Source: Bursaphelenchus xylophilus
Lineage: Eukaryota; Nematoda; Chromadorea; Rhabditida; Aphelenchoididae
NCBI GenBank assembly: GCA_904066235.2
Contig: CAJFCV020000004.1
Coordinates: forward strand, 1,922,001 to 1,986,000
DNA length: 64,000 nucleotides
Reading direction: 5' to 3'
The position numbers and the translations under genes were made by a program. This document shows, one piece after another, positions 10,901-21,500 of this stretch; position 1 is the stretch's first letter; each line of letters starts with the position of its first letter. A model generated the notes under the pieces. The model did not search any database and had not been told where the DNA came from. It saw only the letters and a program-made list of their open reading frames with translations.

Positions 10901-12409
10901 AGCTATGTGATGGATGGGCATGTGTTTACATACACTTGCAAAAATCCGGGTAAGAGTGGGAGCGTTGCGGCAGAACTCTCCCCCTTTTCTGAACTCTCCC
11001 CAAATCTGAACTTTCCCCCTTTTTGAACACTCCCCCTTGAAGGAACCCTCCCCCTTTTTGAACACTCCCCCTCATTTTGAAAATTGAAAAAATGAGGTGT
11101 GAGATGTTATACGATGGAGATTTTTATGAAATTGAAAAAACAAGGCGTGACATCTTATACGATGAAAGTTTTTTTTTCGAATTGGGGAAAATAAGCAATG
11201 ACATGTTATACGATGAAATTTTTTTTCGAATTGGGAAAAATAAGGTATGACATGTTATACGATGAATTTTTTTTTCAAATTGAAAAGAATAAGGTGTGAC
11301 ATGTCATACGATGAAAGTTTTTTTTCGAATTGGGAAAAATAAGATATGACATGTTATACGATAAAAGTTTTTTTCGAATTGGGAAAAATAAGCTATGACA
11401 TGTTATGAAATTTTTTTTCCAAATTGAAAAATATAAGGCGTGACATGTCATACGCTGGAAATTTTTTTCAAATTGAAAAAATGAGGGGTGACATCTTATA
11501 CGATGAAAGTTTTTTTTCGAATTGGGAAAAATAAGGTATGACATGTTATACGATGAAATTTTTTTTTCAAATTGAAAAGAATAAGGTGTGACATGTCATA
11601 CGATGGAAATTTTTTCTTTTCAAATTGAAAAAATGAAGTGTGATTTTTTTTCAATTTGAAAACAATTTTCATTGTATAACATGTCACACCTCGTTTTTTC
11701 AATTTCCAAAATGGGGGAGTGTTTAAAAAAGGGGAGAGTGCTGATTTTTTGGTAAAAATAAAAAAGCGGGAGAATTCAGCCTTTTTTGGGGTTGAGTTGA
11801 AAAAAGGGGTGAGTTCAGACTGGGGGAGGGTTCAGAAAAGGGGGAGAGTTCAGGCTGAACTGAGTGGGAGGTATTCAAACATGGCAGGGCTGAATGCTGG
11901 TTTCGGAAGCTTCAAAAAAGGCCGGGCCCAGCTCTTCTGGGGCTTTGTTAAATTGACTACAAGAAGCGCATGTGCTACTGATCAATTTACGGACCACTGG
12001 GCCAAGTAGCACAAAAAATTTTATATTTTCGACCGAATTCGGCCGGTCCACTTGACTCACCAGCAGAAATAAAGCTGTCACCTTTTATACATCAACTAAT
12101 ATTCAAATCTTGACCAATTTTCGGCCTGAAAATCTTGGTTTTTCCTGCAAAATGCGAGCTAAAAATCTCGCAAATATGTGGAAAAAAATTCGTTTTAATT
12201 TCAAGCCAAATTTCATTAAAATTTAAGACTCATGCTTCGAGAACTTCGTTGACAGTAAAATCTCCATTCATTTTTCAGGAGAAACCATTGCTCCGGAGCA
12301 CACGACCTCCAAAATGACGCTTAAATGCGACGGCAAATCGAGGCACTACATCAACCCGGACGAGCCGGACAAGCCCGTTTTCAAAGGCCCAAGAAGATGT
12401 TCTCCTTGA
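4999..12409 (+). CDS. Secreted sushi/CCP-like repeat protein with Ile/Val/Pro-rich centre
   Basis: Eleven exons join in frame to 923 residues: 4999-5413, 5722-5869, 5911-6026, 6288-6328, 6539-6983, 7541-7963, 8744-9046, 9262-9525, 10402-10629, 10692-10949, 12279-12409. All junctions are GT/AG. Residues 1-18 form a signal peptide. Residues 26-190 and about 495-915 hold short cysteine-rich modules with sushi/CCP layout (Cys, then a Tyr/Phe-x-x-Gly turn, then Val-x-x-Cys-x-x-Gly, then Cys). Residues about 241-490 contain no cysteine and are a run of Ile, Val, Pro and Asn. There is no C-terminal membrane segment, so the protein is probably extracellular. CCP modules usually bind other proteins or glycans; the partner here is unknown. 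Several long introns are filled with MITEs. It converges on the transporter gene with only about 150 bp between the stop codons. The family assignment is by pattern, not by a named match. The exon model is strong. Confidence 0.85.
5470..5695. mobile_element. MITE4 partial copy
   Basis: The right half of the family ending GCGTCGCACTTGGAG: contains CGGTGGCGCTTGAAAAGCG and AAAGAAAATCTGTGCGTCGC. In intron 1 of the CCP-like gene. Confidence 0.7.
6346..6502. mobile_element. MITE2 copy
   Basis: About 155 bp with ends ATCAGCCTGTCGGGAAAGTA and the inverse TTTTCCCGACAGGCTGAT. In an intron of the CCP-like gene just before exon 5. Confidence 0.88.
7212..7460. mobile_element. MITE1 copy a
   Basis: Palindromic element of about 245 bp. 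Family ends are ACAGTGGCGGACCTGATCCA and the inverse; inner landmarks are ATTTTGCATCCGGGAAG and AAATGTGGCAAAATACCTCC in both orientations. No ORF. In an intron of the CCP-like gene. Confidence 0.9.
8088..8290. mobile_element. MITE3 copy (best example)
   Basis: Ends ACTAGTCCGTTCGCAAAGTC and CCAAGGAACTAGT; core GCGACAGCCCAAAAAATC and tandem CGGTGCA/CAGTGCA motifs. In an intron of the CCP-like gene. Confidence 0.82.
8464..8704. mobile_element. MITE1 copy b
   Basis: Same family as 7212-7460; the left end has lost the first bases of the consensus. In an intron of the CCP-like gene. Confidence 0.88.
9625..9835. repeat. Repeat shared with 21890-22065, inverted
   Basis: GAAATTGCGACTTTTGAAGTCGCCG, the AACCTACAATC stretch and GCAGAGCTCTGAAGGAAAGTAA-like DNA recur as the reverse complement at 21890-22065. 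Intronic in two different genes. Confidence 0.75.
9915..10080. mobile_element. MITE3 relative
   Basis: Shares GCGCGCGACAGCCCAAAAA and the TCGCCAAAATCG...GGACTTGTAC end with MITE3, but the left end is missing. Directly abuts MITE1 copy c. Confidence 0.7.
10079..10320. mobile_element. MITE1 copy c
   Basis: Same family as 7212-7460, both ends recognisable; abuts a MITE3 relative on its left. In an intron of the CCP-like gene. Confidence 0.88.
10970..11870. repeat. Foldback element with internal tandem array
   Basis: Outer arms of CCCCCTTTTTGAACACTCCC type (10970-11085) and the inverse GGGGGAGTGTTT (11710-11860) bracket about ten tandem units of about 55-60 bp at 11090-11700. The unit contains TGACATGTTATACGATGAAA and TTCGAATTGGGAAAAATAAG. 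In the last intron of the CCP-like gene. Confidence 0.85.
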
Positions 12410-12447
12410 CACGACTGCCTCAGGAAAAGCTTGAAAACTTCATTCGT

Positions 12448-12453
12448 AATAAA
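12448..12453 (+). promoter_or_regulatory. Polyadenylation signal of the CCP-like gene
   Basis: AATAAA lies 39 bases after the stop at 12407-12409, between two convergent genes. Confidence 0.65.
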
Positions 12454-12560
12454 TCGTAAAAAACAAAGAGTAGTAGAAAAGTTGAAAAGTTTGTGGTTTG
12501 GCCAAAGAGAGTTCCCAGAGTTGTACAGAAATTGATTAATTCCCCAAAAAATATTGTTCA

Positions 12561-15500
12561 TTATAGCCGCGTGACCAAGGTGTTCACAAAGCCTTCGTTG
12601 TCGACGCCGAGCTCGGGTGGGACCGCGATCAAGGGCTCGGTTTCCTCCTCAATCCCCGTATAGTTGGCATAGGGGTAGGAGAGGGACATGAAAGTCATCA
12701 ACAGGATGATTAGGAAGATGGCCAAGGCGAATGCGAAGAATTCATAGGCCTGAAAGGTTGATTTGAGTTTTTAAAGGGAGAAGAAGTAAAATATGGCCAT
12801 CTTGCTCGACCAGAGGCCAATGCGCTAACTTAAACTTGGCTTAAGGTTGGCTTAAAGGTTAGCTGAAAATGGTAGGGCGCAGCTCGGAAAACTTGCACTG
12901 GCGCAGCTCGCGTCTTGAGCGCAGCTCAAAAACAAGCTGAAACTTAGCTCCGGAGAGCTGCGAAAGCTTGTTTCCCGAACTGCGCCCTACCATTTTCAGC
13001 CGACTTTTAGCCAGATTTTCAGTTAGCGCAGTGGCCCCAAGTTGAGGTCCATAGTAATATTATCAGCATGTCGGAAAAATAGTGGCTGGTCACCAAAGAA
13101 AACTTACCATATTCACAAAGGGGTTGTGCATTTGAATAAACATGCCGATGAAATCGCCCAGTCCAATGTTGGCCATCCAGAAAGCCATCGAGAAGGCTTT
13201 TAGTGGAGGTGCTGACTTAAAAATCTCAGTGATTAGTCTACCGCTACCGTATAAATAGCTCCCATATTAAATAGCAAGTCCTCACCTGTGTATAAACAAA
13301 TTCCAGGCCGGTAATCGCAAACATGATTTCCGCCACAGCCATCAACACATACTGTGGGATTTGCCACACAATACTCATGTAATTTGGAGGGGATAGAGTG
13401 TGAAATGCTTGGACATTACTCTAAAATAACACACTTTAATACACTCGCTCACAACCTCTTGCTTACCACAGCCTCATCAACAAGCACACTGTCCGCCAGT
13501 CCAATTGTCAGCATGTAGACGCCGCCCATGCCGTTGATCAGGAAGTCCGAGTTCTCCACGGCCGTATATTGCGCCGGATCCGTGGGTTTTGCGCCCGGCT
13601 TCACATAGTAGACGGAGAACGGCCCAGGGCCGATGGTTCCGCCAGAGTAGTGGGAAAGAGTCGCCTTGCCCTGAGGCTTATCACCCACCGGTGGGAATGC
13701 CTTTAACGGGACTTGAGAGGAGGGCGCGTTCCATTGGAAGAAACCGCTGAAAATTTGAGGAAATGAAGTCAATTTGTAAGCGTAGTAATATCTGCAGTTC
13801 TATCGGCCTGTCGGGAAAGTAATATGGATTTGTCATGGCTTGGAGTGGTAGAAAAGTATGGTGTTTCACCGCGTTGCCACGGCTAGCCGCGGCTGGAGAT
13901 TCGACTGCGGCGAGGCAAAGCAAATTCCTTCGACAAATCCACATTATTTTCCCGACAGGTGATAGGTGGTTATTTGTATATCCGCAGCACTTATAGAGTA
14001 AAAATTTTCCAACATTTTTATACGGCATAAGAAATGTGGGCAAAATTTTTACAACCGCACTTCGTACACTTTCCTTGTAAAATACGACACTTTTCTATAG
14101 AAATTTGTTTAGTGTTTTTCGGTATATTCCATGACGGACCTGATCCAGTGGCAAAAACGTACCGTTTTGCATCAGGGAGGTATCAAAAAATGTAGCAAAA
14201 TACCTCCTTTTCCAAGTGAAAAACTCCGTTTTGGAGGGCGCCATCTTTCCTTCACAAAAATAGCTGGCGCGCTTTTGAAATCGGAGTTTTTTCAATTTGG
14301 GAGGGAGGTATTTTGCCACCTTTTTTATGCTTCCCGAATGCAAAATGATACCTTTTTGCCACTGGGTCAGGTCCGCCACTGAAGACGTTTTGCTAACCTC
14401 AATAAATTCTTGCTAAAATTCGGAAGACCACGTAGCTGATAATTGAAAAAAACGTCGACGAAAGCTTACGTCGGATCTGCAGGATTGCACGGCGCCGAAG
14501 CGTTGGGATTTGTCCGACACACCGCCAAGGGGCCGGTGTACGGAGTCAACGTGTTCAGGCCGGTAGCCAGCTTCGTACAAACTTCGCTGTTCTTGAATTC
14601 CGTCGGCAAAAACTTGCATGGAATGAGGAAATTTATACTGAAATGAGATGGCCATAAAATTTGCCTTTAAAAAAAATTTAAATTCTCTTATAAACCCGTA
14701 TGTTACAAACCTTATTCCACTCGAAATCAGGCCTTCCGTTGGTTTCGCCGTCGAGACGGACTGCGAGAAGATTCCCTGAGGCAAAACGACGATGACTCGA
14801 TTCTCGCCGGACGCTAAATCCATTGGATAACGGACGAACCCGCGCCCCGAACACGAGCCATTCATTTGAATGCCTGGATTCACCCGACTCGAAGCCTCAA
14901 CCGAGACTTGGTAAGTCTCTTGGCGAGCCGCTAGAGGATTGTCGGTGAGGCCCTGGAAGTTAGTGTTGTTAAAGGTGGCTGATCAAGCAGTGATTATGTA
15001 TTACAACCACAGGGAGGGAGGGGAGGCTTTTTGGGCAACGCGTAGACCAACACGGGCCATGGGTCGGCCTCAAAATTTCGCCGTGAACTTTAAAAAATGA
15101 GACATTGATCAGGCCAAGGGATTTGTCAAGCAATCCCGAGACCCACATACAACAATACATTGATCTGTCTGGAAAAATGGCGGATTGTCGCGCCTTGAAA
15201 TCGCACACCGCTCTGCGACGACTGAAACTTTGGTGAACGCCTCCACCCTTTTTTTCGGCGAGGAGACACGCTTTGCTCCGTCGACCCGCCATTATTTTCC
15301 CGACAGACTGACAACGGGGAGACACACCGCAAGTTCGAATCCGCAAGTTCGAATGCCTAAAGTTCGAATGACTAAAGTTCGAACGACCTCCAGTTCGAAC
15401 TACCTAATGTTCGAATGACCGTAACTTTGAATAACCTAAAGTTCGAATGACTAAAGTTCGAAAATAAAAAAAAAGTTAATTACTATTTAAATTATAATTT

Positions 15501-18500
15501 GCATTTTGCAAAATACACTTCCTCTTCAATCATTCATTCATCCTCTACGATGGAGGTTGGTTGTCCTAACACTTTGACCGACAACGAACGCGCTGTTCTT
15601 CATGTCGACCTGATCAAGATTCGTCATGGCGCCAATCCAACTGTGTCTTTCTCGGGATTCGTGGCTTTGTGTGGTGGATTTTGCTTTCTTCATAACAACT
15701 GGAGGTCGTTCGAACTTTAGTCATTCGAACTTTAGGCATTCGAACTTGCGGATTCGAACTTGCGGTGGGTCTCCTTTGTCGGGAACGCCTACCGCAAGTT
15801 CGAAAAACCCCAAGTTCGAAAACCAAAAGTTCGAATGCCGCAAGTTCGAATGCATTTTTTATATTTTCATATTTCGAACTTCCGGTTTTCGATCTTTTAG
15901 TTTTTCTAATTTGAGGTTTTTCGAACTTCCAGTATTCGAACTTGCGGCATTCGAACTTGCGGCATTCGAACTTTTGGTTGTCGAACTTGGGGTTTTTCGA
16001 ACTTCCGGTAGGCGTTCTGATAACGGACAGGCTTGCCTGATCGGAAATGTGCGCAAAGTAGGACACCCGGATTTTTGTTAAACCTTGCACACATGTCAGA
16101 GATAACCGACATATTAATACCTGAAAGTCTTGGCTCGCGGTTTTCAGAGACAGCCGAGATATTCAAGGATGAGCGTAGAGCGACCGAAGAGAAAACACTT
16201 TTTCAATATCTTTTCCAGTTTTGCGCAGAAAAAAGCAGTTTTTTTTGTGGAGACATTACGCTATGCAGTAGAAACCAGTACAAAATTTCCATGCCAAAAT
16301 TTGCAAAAAAATCTCACATGGTATTTTCCCGCGTTCGTTCTAAAAGTCCCAGTCGTTTCTGCGGAGCGCTGGCTAGGAGACTTGCGTTTATTATTTTAGA
16401 AAAAATTGTTCTAAACTTGTGCCAATTTTTGATAAAATCTGAGCGTAAAATTTGGAGTGCTCCCTTCGTCAATGCACTCACCAGTCCGCCGGGAATAACA
16501 GCCGGTGTAACATAGCCGGGAACGTCAGCCACCACAAGCCTGCAACCCTTCGGAAAGGCGTTTACGACGGATAAGGACGCTTGTCCCGCTGATGGTATTG
16601 TTGGCATGGTTTGCTGAAATCAAAAGTTTAAATATTTCACAAACATTTTTAACATCGTATTTTAAAAACTTTCCTATCCCAAAAAATTGTTAACCCTTTC
16701 CGGACGAGTCGGCACCTCCATGCAGAAATGAAAGAGGGTACCCTACTGAGTAACGGCATAATAGTGGTTCAGCCCATCGAAGCGTTATTTGGGACTTATG
16801 ACAAAAAATGTCCTAAAAAGTACCCCCAGTTGACATAACCCTTATAAAATTTTGCTAACGACCTGTAAATTAGAAACTACCCCTAAGTTAAAGTCTAAGA
16901 CCCCTACTACTGTTACATCCAAGAACTGTCCAAATCGGACCATTACAGGATTAGTTATCGACTTTTGGAAATTGAATTTTAAATTTCGACCAATTTTTGG
17001 CCCAAAATTGAGTATATCTTCCGCCGGAATCAACCATTTCAGTCTAAATGTGGTTTTTCTGAATCTAGAGTGACGCTAGCTTCTTCCCAGAATGTTTCCA
17101 GAAAAAACCTATAGGGCACGTTTCTGTAAAAAGCGAAAAGGTTGAAAGCGTAAAGGTTTCACCGTATAAAATGTCGCCGCAAGCCGAGAAGGGTCGGGCG
17201 CAGCTCGAAAGGCGAAAATAATATATATTTTTTTGAGAAATACTATTTTAGTGCGAAACTAAAGCAAAATCCAATGAAATTGCCTGAAAACGCATTAAAA
17301 ATATTAAAATGACATTGAGTTAATGTTTGCGTGCTCTGTCTGTCTGTATTTCATCTGAATTCAGCTTGTCGACACTAAAATAATATTTTTCCAAGAAAAA
17401 ATATTATTTTAGCCTTTCGAGCTGCGCCCGACCCTTCGCGGCTTGCGGCGACATTTTATACGGTGAAACCTTTACGTTTTCAACTTTTTCGCTTTTTACA
17501 GAAAAGTGCTCTATAGGTTTTTTCTGGAAACATTCTAGGAAGAAGCTAGCGTCAATGTAGATTCAGAAAAACCACATTTGGACCGAAATGGTTGATTCCG
17601 GCGGAAGATATACTCAATTTTGGGCCAAAAATTGGTCGAAATTTAAAATTCAATTTCCAAAAGTCGATAACTAATCCTGTAGTGGTCCGATTTGGACAGT
17701 TCTTGGATGTAACAGTAGTAGGAGTCTTAGACTTTAACTTAGGGGTAGTTTCTAATTTACAGGTCGTTAGCAAAATTTTATAAGGGTTATGTCAACTGGG
17801 GGTACTTTTTAGGACATTTTTTGTCATAAGTCCCAAATAACGCTTCGATGGGCTGAACCACTATTATGCCGTTACTCAGTAGGGTACCCTCTTTCATTTC
17901 TGCATGGAGGTGCCGACTCGTCCGGAAAGGGTTAAACTTCTTACATTCAGGCCCATTTGGATGATTCCAGCCAGGACAAATGCCATCACCGCGAAGAGCC
18001 CTCCAATTATCATCCTTTTGAGGTACCTAAATGCCGAGCATTAGTCATAAATCAAGGCCAATGTCCAAGAATCCCTGCAGGTTAGAACAAAAACTCGGAA
18101 AATCTTCTTATCCGAAAAAAGACAACATTTATTCTTCGGAATTTTCTCGACGCGTAAATCCCTGATTTTTAATTTTTTTTAGCCGATGAAATTTCGGTTC
18201 AAAAAAATACCTTTTGTGGTCCTTTAAAGATCAAAACTCACGTTAATCTGATCCCACAGGTAGTGAGAAAAGGATAGATGAGAAATTGAAACAGTGGAAT
18301 GAACACAATGAGGAGTAGGCCAAAGAAAATCGGCATATGTTGAGGTAGTAGGAAGAAGGTGGGGGAAAGTTGAGCATCCATTTGACGGGCTTGAACTAGC
18401 CATCGAGCCGACTGAAAATTACAGTCAGCGATGTTATATGAACTTTAATTTTTTTTGCAAAGTAAAAAAATACAGTAAAACCTTTATAATATCAGTCTGT

Positions 18501-21500
18501 CGGGAAAATAATGAGCACTCTGTCGCATCGAAAATCGCATAAAAAATAAATTGCACCGAGGCAAAATTAAATTGCTTTTCACTTCAGCGACGCTATTGGC
18601 GCAGCGAAATTGGGCTCATTATTTTCCCGACAGATTAATAATTAAAAAAGTCGCAAACACCCGAATTCTTTTATTATCATTACCTGCTGTTCATAAAAAG
18701 CCCAGAACAAGACGGTTGGGCCCAAAATACCCTGCAGCCCGAAGAAATTGCGCACATCGTCGATGAACTTGGCCTGCGGGCAGTTCGGCGGTGATCCAGG
18801 CGCCCGATTCTTCGCCGCTTGAATACATTCCAGATGCTTGGAGCAGTCGTGGATGTTGAGGTAGTAGTCAAGCCAATGCTCTCGAGTCGTTCCGATCCCT
18901 TTGAACTTGACGTAGAGGGCAATCTGAAAAAGAATTTATGTTGTAGTTCGTGTTGAAAGTTTGAGAATTCGATTTACAAGGGGAAGTAAAAAAACTTGGA
19001 GAATTCAATTCACAAGGGAAGTGATCTAAGTGCGACGCTTAGATTTGAATGAAACTTGGGCAGATTCGGATCGTTGGGGACCTGAACCAGTGGCAAAAAA
19101 CGTACCATTTTGCATCCTGGAAGTATCAAAAATGTGGCAGAATGCCTCCCTCTCCAAGTGAAAAAACTTCGGGCGCGCCCCTGTTTCCTCTCAAAAAGAG
19201 CGCGCGCGTTTTTGAAATCTGAGTTTTTTCACTTGGAGAGGGAGGTATTTTGCCACATTTTTGATACTTCCTGGATGCAAATTGGTACGTTTTTTGCCAC
19301 TGGATCTGGTCCCCCACTGTATAAATATAAGCGAGACTCGAGGCTTGCAGTAACAACCGAGATTTTTTTTGAAAATTAATGTCATAAAAAATTCTAGCTT
19401 TCTGCCATACAAAAGCTCATCCGATGGGAAAAACGTACTATACATTTTGGATCCGGAAAGTATGGAAAATGCAGCAAAATATCTCCCTATCCAAGTGAAA
19501 AACCCCAAAAGCGCCCTCGTTCTTTTTGTGAGGGCGCGCCATTCAAAACGAGTTTTTTTTTTAGGCAAAGAAGGAGGTATTTCGCAACATTTTTTTGGTA
19601 CTTCCTGGATGCAAATTGGTACGTTTTGATTTTTTTGTTTTGAAAATTAACTTTCCGCCACTGCAGATGGCAATGTTTTTACGAAAAAATCAGTTTTTTC
19701 AGAATTGGCAGTAATCTTCCCAAATCGCATTTTTTGCGTTTTCTTTCGTTCAATAACTTAGCTGCCGTTGCAAAACACAAGCCAAAATTATAGATTTTTT
19801 CAGGGGCTGACAAGTGGCCTATACAGCCTAGGAGACAAATAATAAAAATTGCTAAAAACTTAAAGCAAACCTAAGCGTCGCACTTCAAAGATTTTTCTTG
19901 TACATAAATGTATGAAAAAGCTTTTTTTCATCACCTTACTGTCAAAAAATCAAAAAAATCATCAAATCCATTACCTTTATCGTATTGACGATCTTGCCAA
20001 ACACCCCCGGAACCGGCGGATTGGGCTTGTACAGGCAGGCTCCCACCGAGAACGCGATCACTGTGCCCAGCATCACCACAAACGAGACGCCAAATCCAAC
20101 CGGAAAACAGCTTCCCTGCCCCATGCAAGGCATTTGAGTCAAAGTGGGCACAAAAATTGTCCCCAAAATCCCACCGATTTGAATGCAGAGATAGTAGAGC
20201 GCGAAATAAATGGAAATCATCGACAAGTGATGGGGTTTCAGCTGATCCGCCCCGATCACCGGCAATGCGGGCTTGGTGACGCCAACTCCAAATACGACGA
20301 CCACAATGCCGAAGAGGTCTAGCCAGCTGGAAATGCGAGCTTTGGTGAGAAAAATTAGAAGTTGTAGGAGTGGCGGAGACCGAAAAAAGTTGTTGGAGGT
20401 ACCTACGAGGCCTGGCAAAGCCGTAATATGCACATGGAAGGTTTGGCGAAGGCTTGGCGGAGACCTGGCAAAGGCGGGCGCACACTTGCGGGCAACCACT
20501 TTGCGGGCAACCAGTTTGCGGGCAAACTTTTTGCGGGCAGCCACTTTGCGGGCAGCCGACATTTGCGGCCAGCACCGGCATTTGCGGGCAGCCTGGGACA
20601 TTTGCGGGCAGGGTCGACAGTTGCGGGCAGCCTGGAAGATTTGCGGGCAGCCGACATTTGCGGGCAACCGACACCTGATTGTGAGGGTAACAGGGTGGCG
20701 TGAAAAATGACTATGATATTTTGGAAATTTGCCGACATTTGCGGGCAGCCGACATTTGCGGGCAACCGGCATTTGAGGATAACAAGGTGGAGGTGGAAAA
20801 ATTACTTCGATATTTTGGAAGTTTTCCGACATTTGCGGGCAGGCAATACTTGCGGGAAACCGACATTTGCGGGCAACAGTTCCAAAAGTTGCTATACAGT
20901 CTGTGTGATTGTTTTTTCCTGTTGCCCGCAAATGTCGGCTGCCCGCAAATGTCGGCAAATTTCCAAAATATCGCTGTAATATTTCCACCTCTACCCTGTA
21001 ACCCTCAGGTGCCGGTTGCCCGCAAATGTCGGCTGCCCGCAAGTGTCGGTTGCCCGCAAATGTCGGCTGCCCGCAAGTGTCGGTTGCCCGCAAATGTCGG
21101 CTGCCCGCAAGTGTCGGTTGCCCGCAAATGTCGGCTGCCCGCAAGTGTCGGTTGCCCGCAAGTGTCCCAGGCTGCCCGCAAGTGTCTCAGCTGCCCGCAA
21201 ATGTGACCCCCCAAATTTTGCCCGCAAAGTGGTTGCCCGCAAAAAATTTGCCCGCAAACTGGTTGCCCGCAAAGTGGTTGCCCGCAAGTGTCGCGACGTC
21301 CTGGCAAAGACTTACAACACTGCCACTTTTTCTAATTTTAGCTATTGCTAAGCTTTTTTTTCTTGACCCTGAGCTATAGTAACATAGAAAATACCAAAAT
21401 TTCCGGCAAAAAACATAGATCCTTAACTTTTATCTAGACATTATTGATGTGAGCACATGTTAAATACCTCAAAAAAAGTGGTAAATTAGCCTATGAAATG

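Noticed and set aside
11090..11700. Regular repeat spacing, considered as a CRISPR array
   Set aside because: Units vary, are AT-rich and contiguous without unique spacers, and the host is a eukaryote.
11275..11702. Minus-strand ORFs with SKKNFH repeats
   Set aside because: They are translations of the tandem units in the 10970-11870 foldback.
15614..16166. Several Arg/Lys/Phe-repeat ORFs (for example 158 codons, minus)
   Set aside because: They are translations of the AAGTTCGAA arrays.
16852..17773. The same 73-residue peptide encoded on both strands
   Set aside because: Explained by the palindrome 16690-17935; not evidence of a gene pair.
19942..21144. 400-codon minus-strand ORF
   Set aside because: Only its last 117 codons (19975-20326) are a transporter exon; the rest reads through an intron and the TTGCGGGCA repeat.
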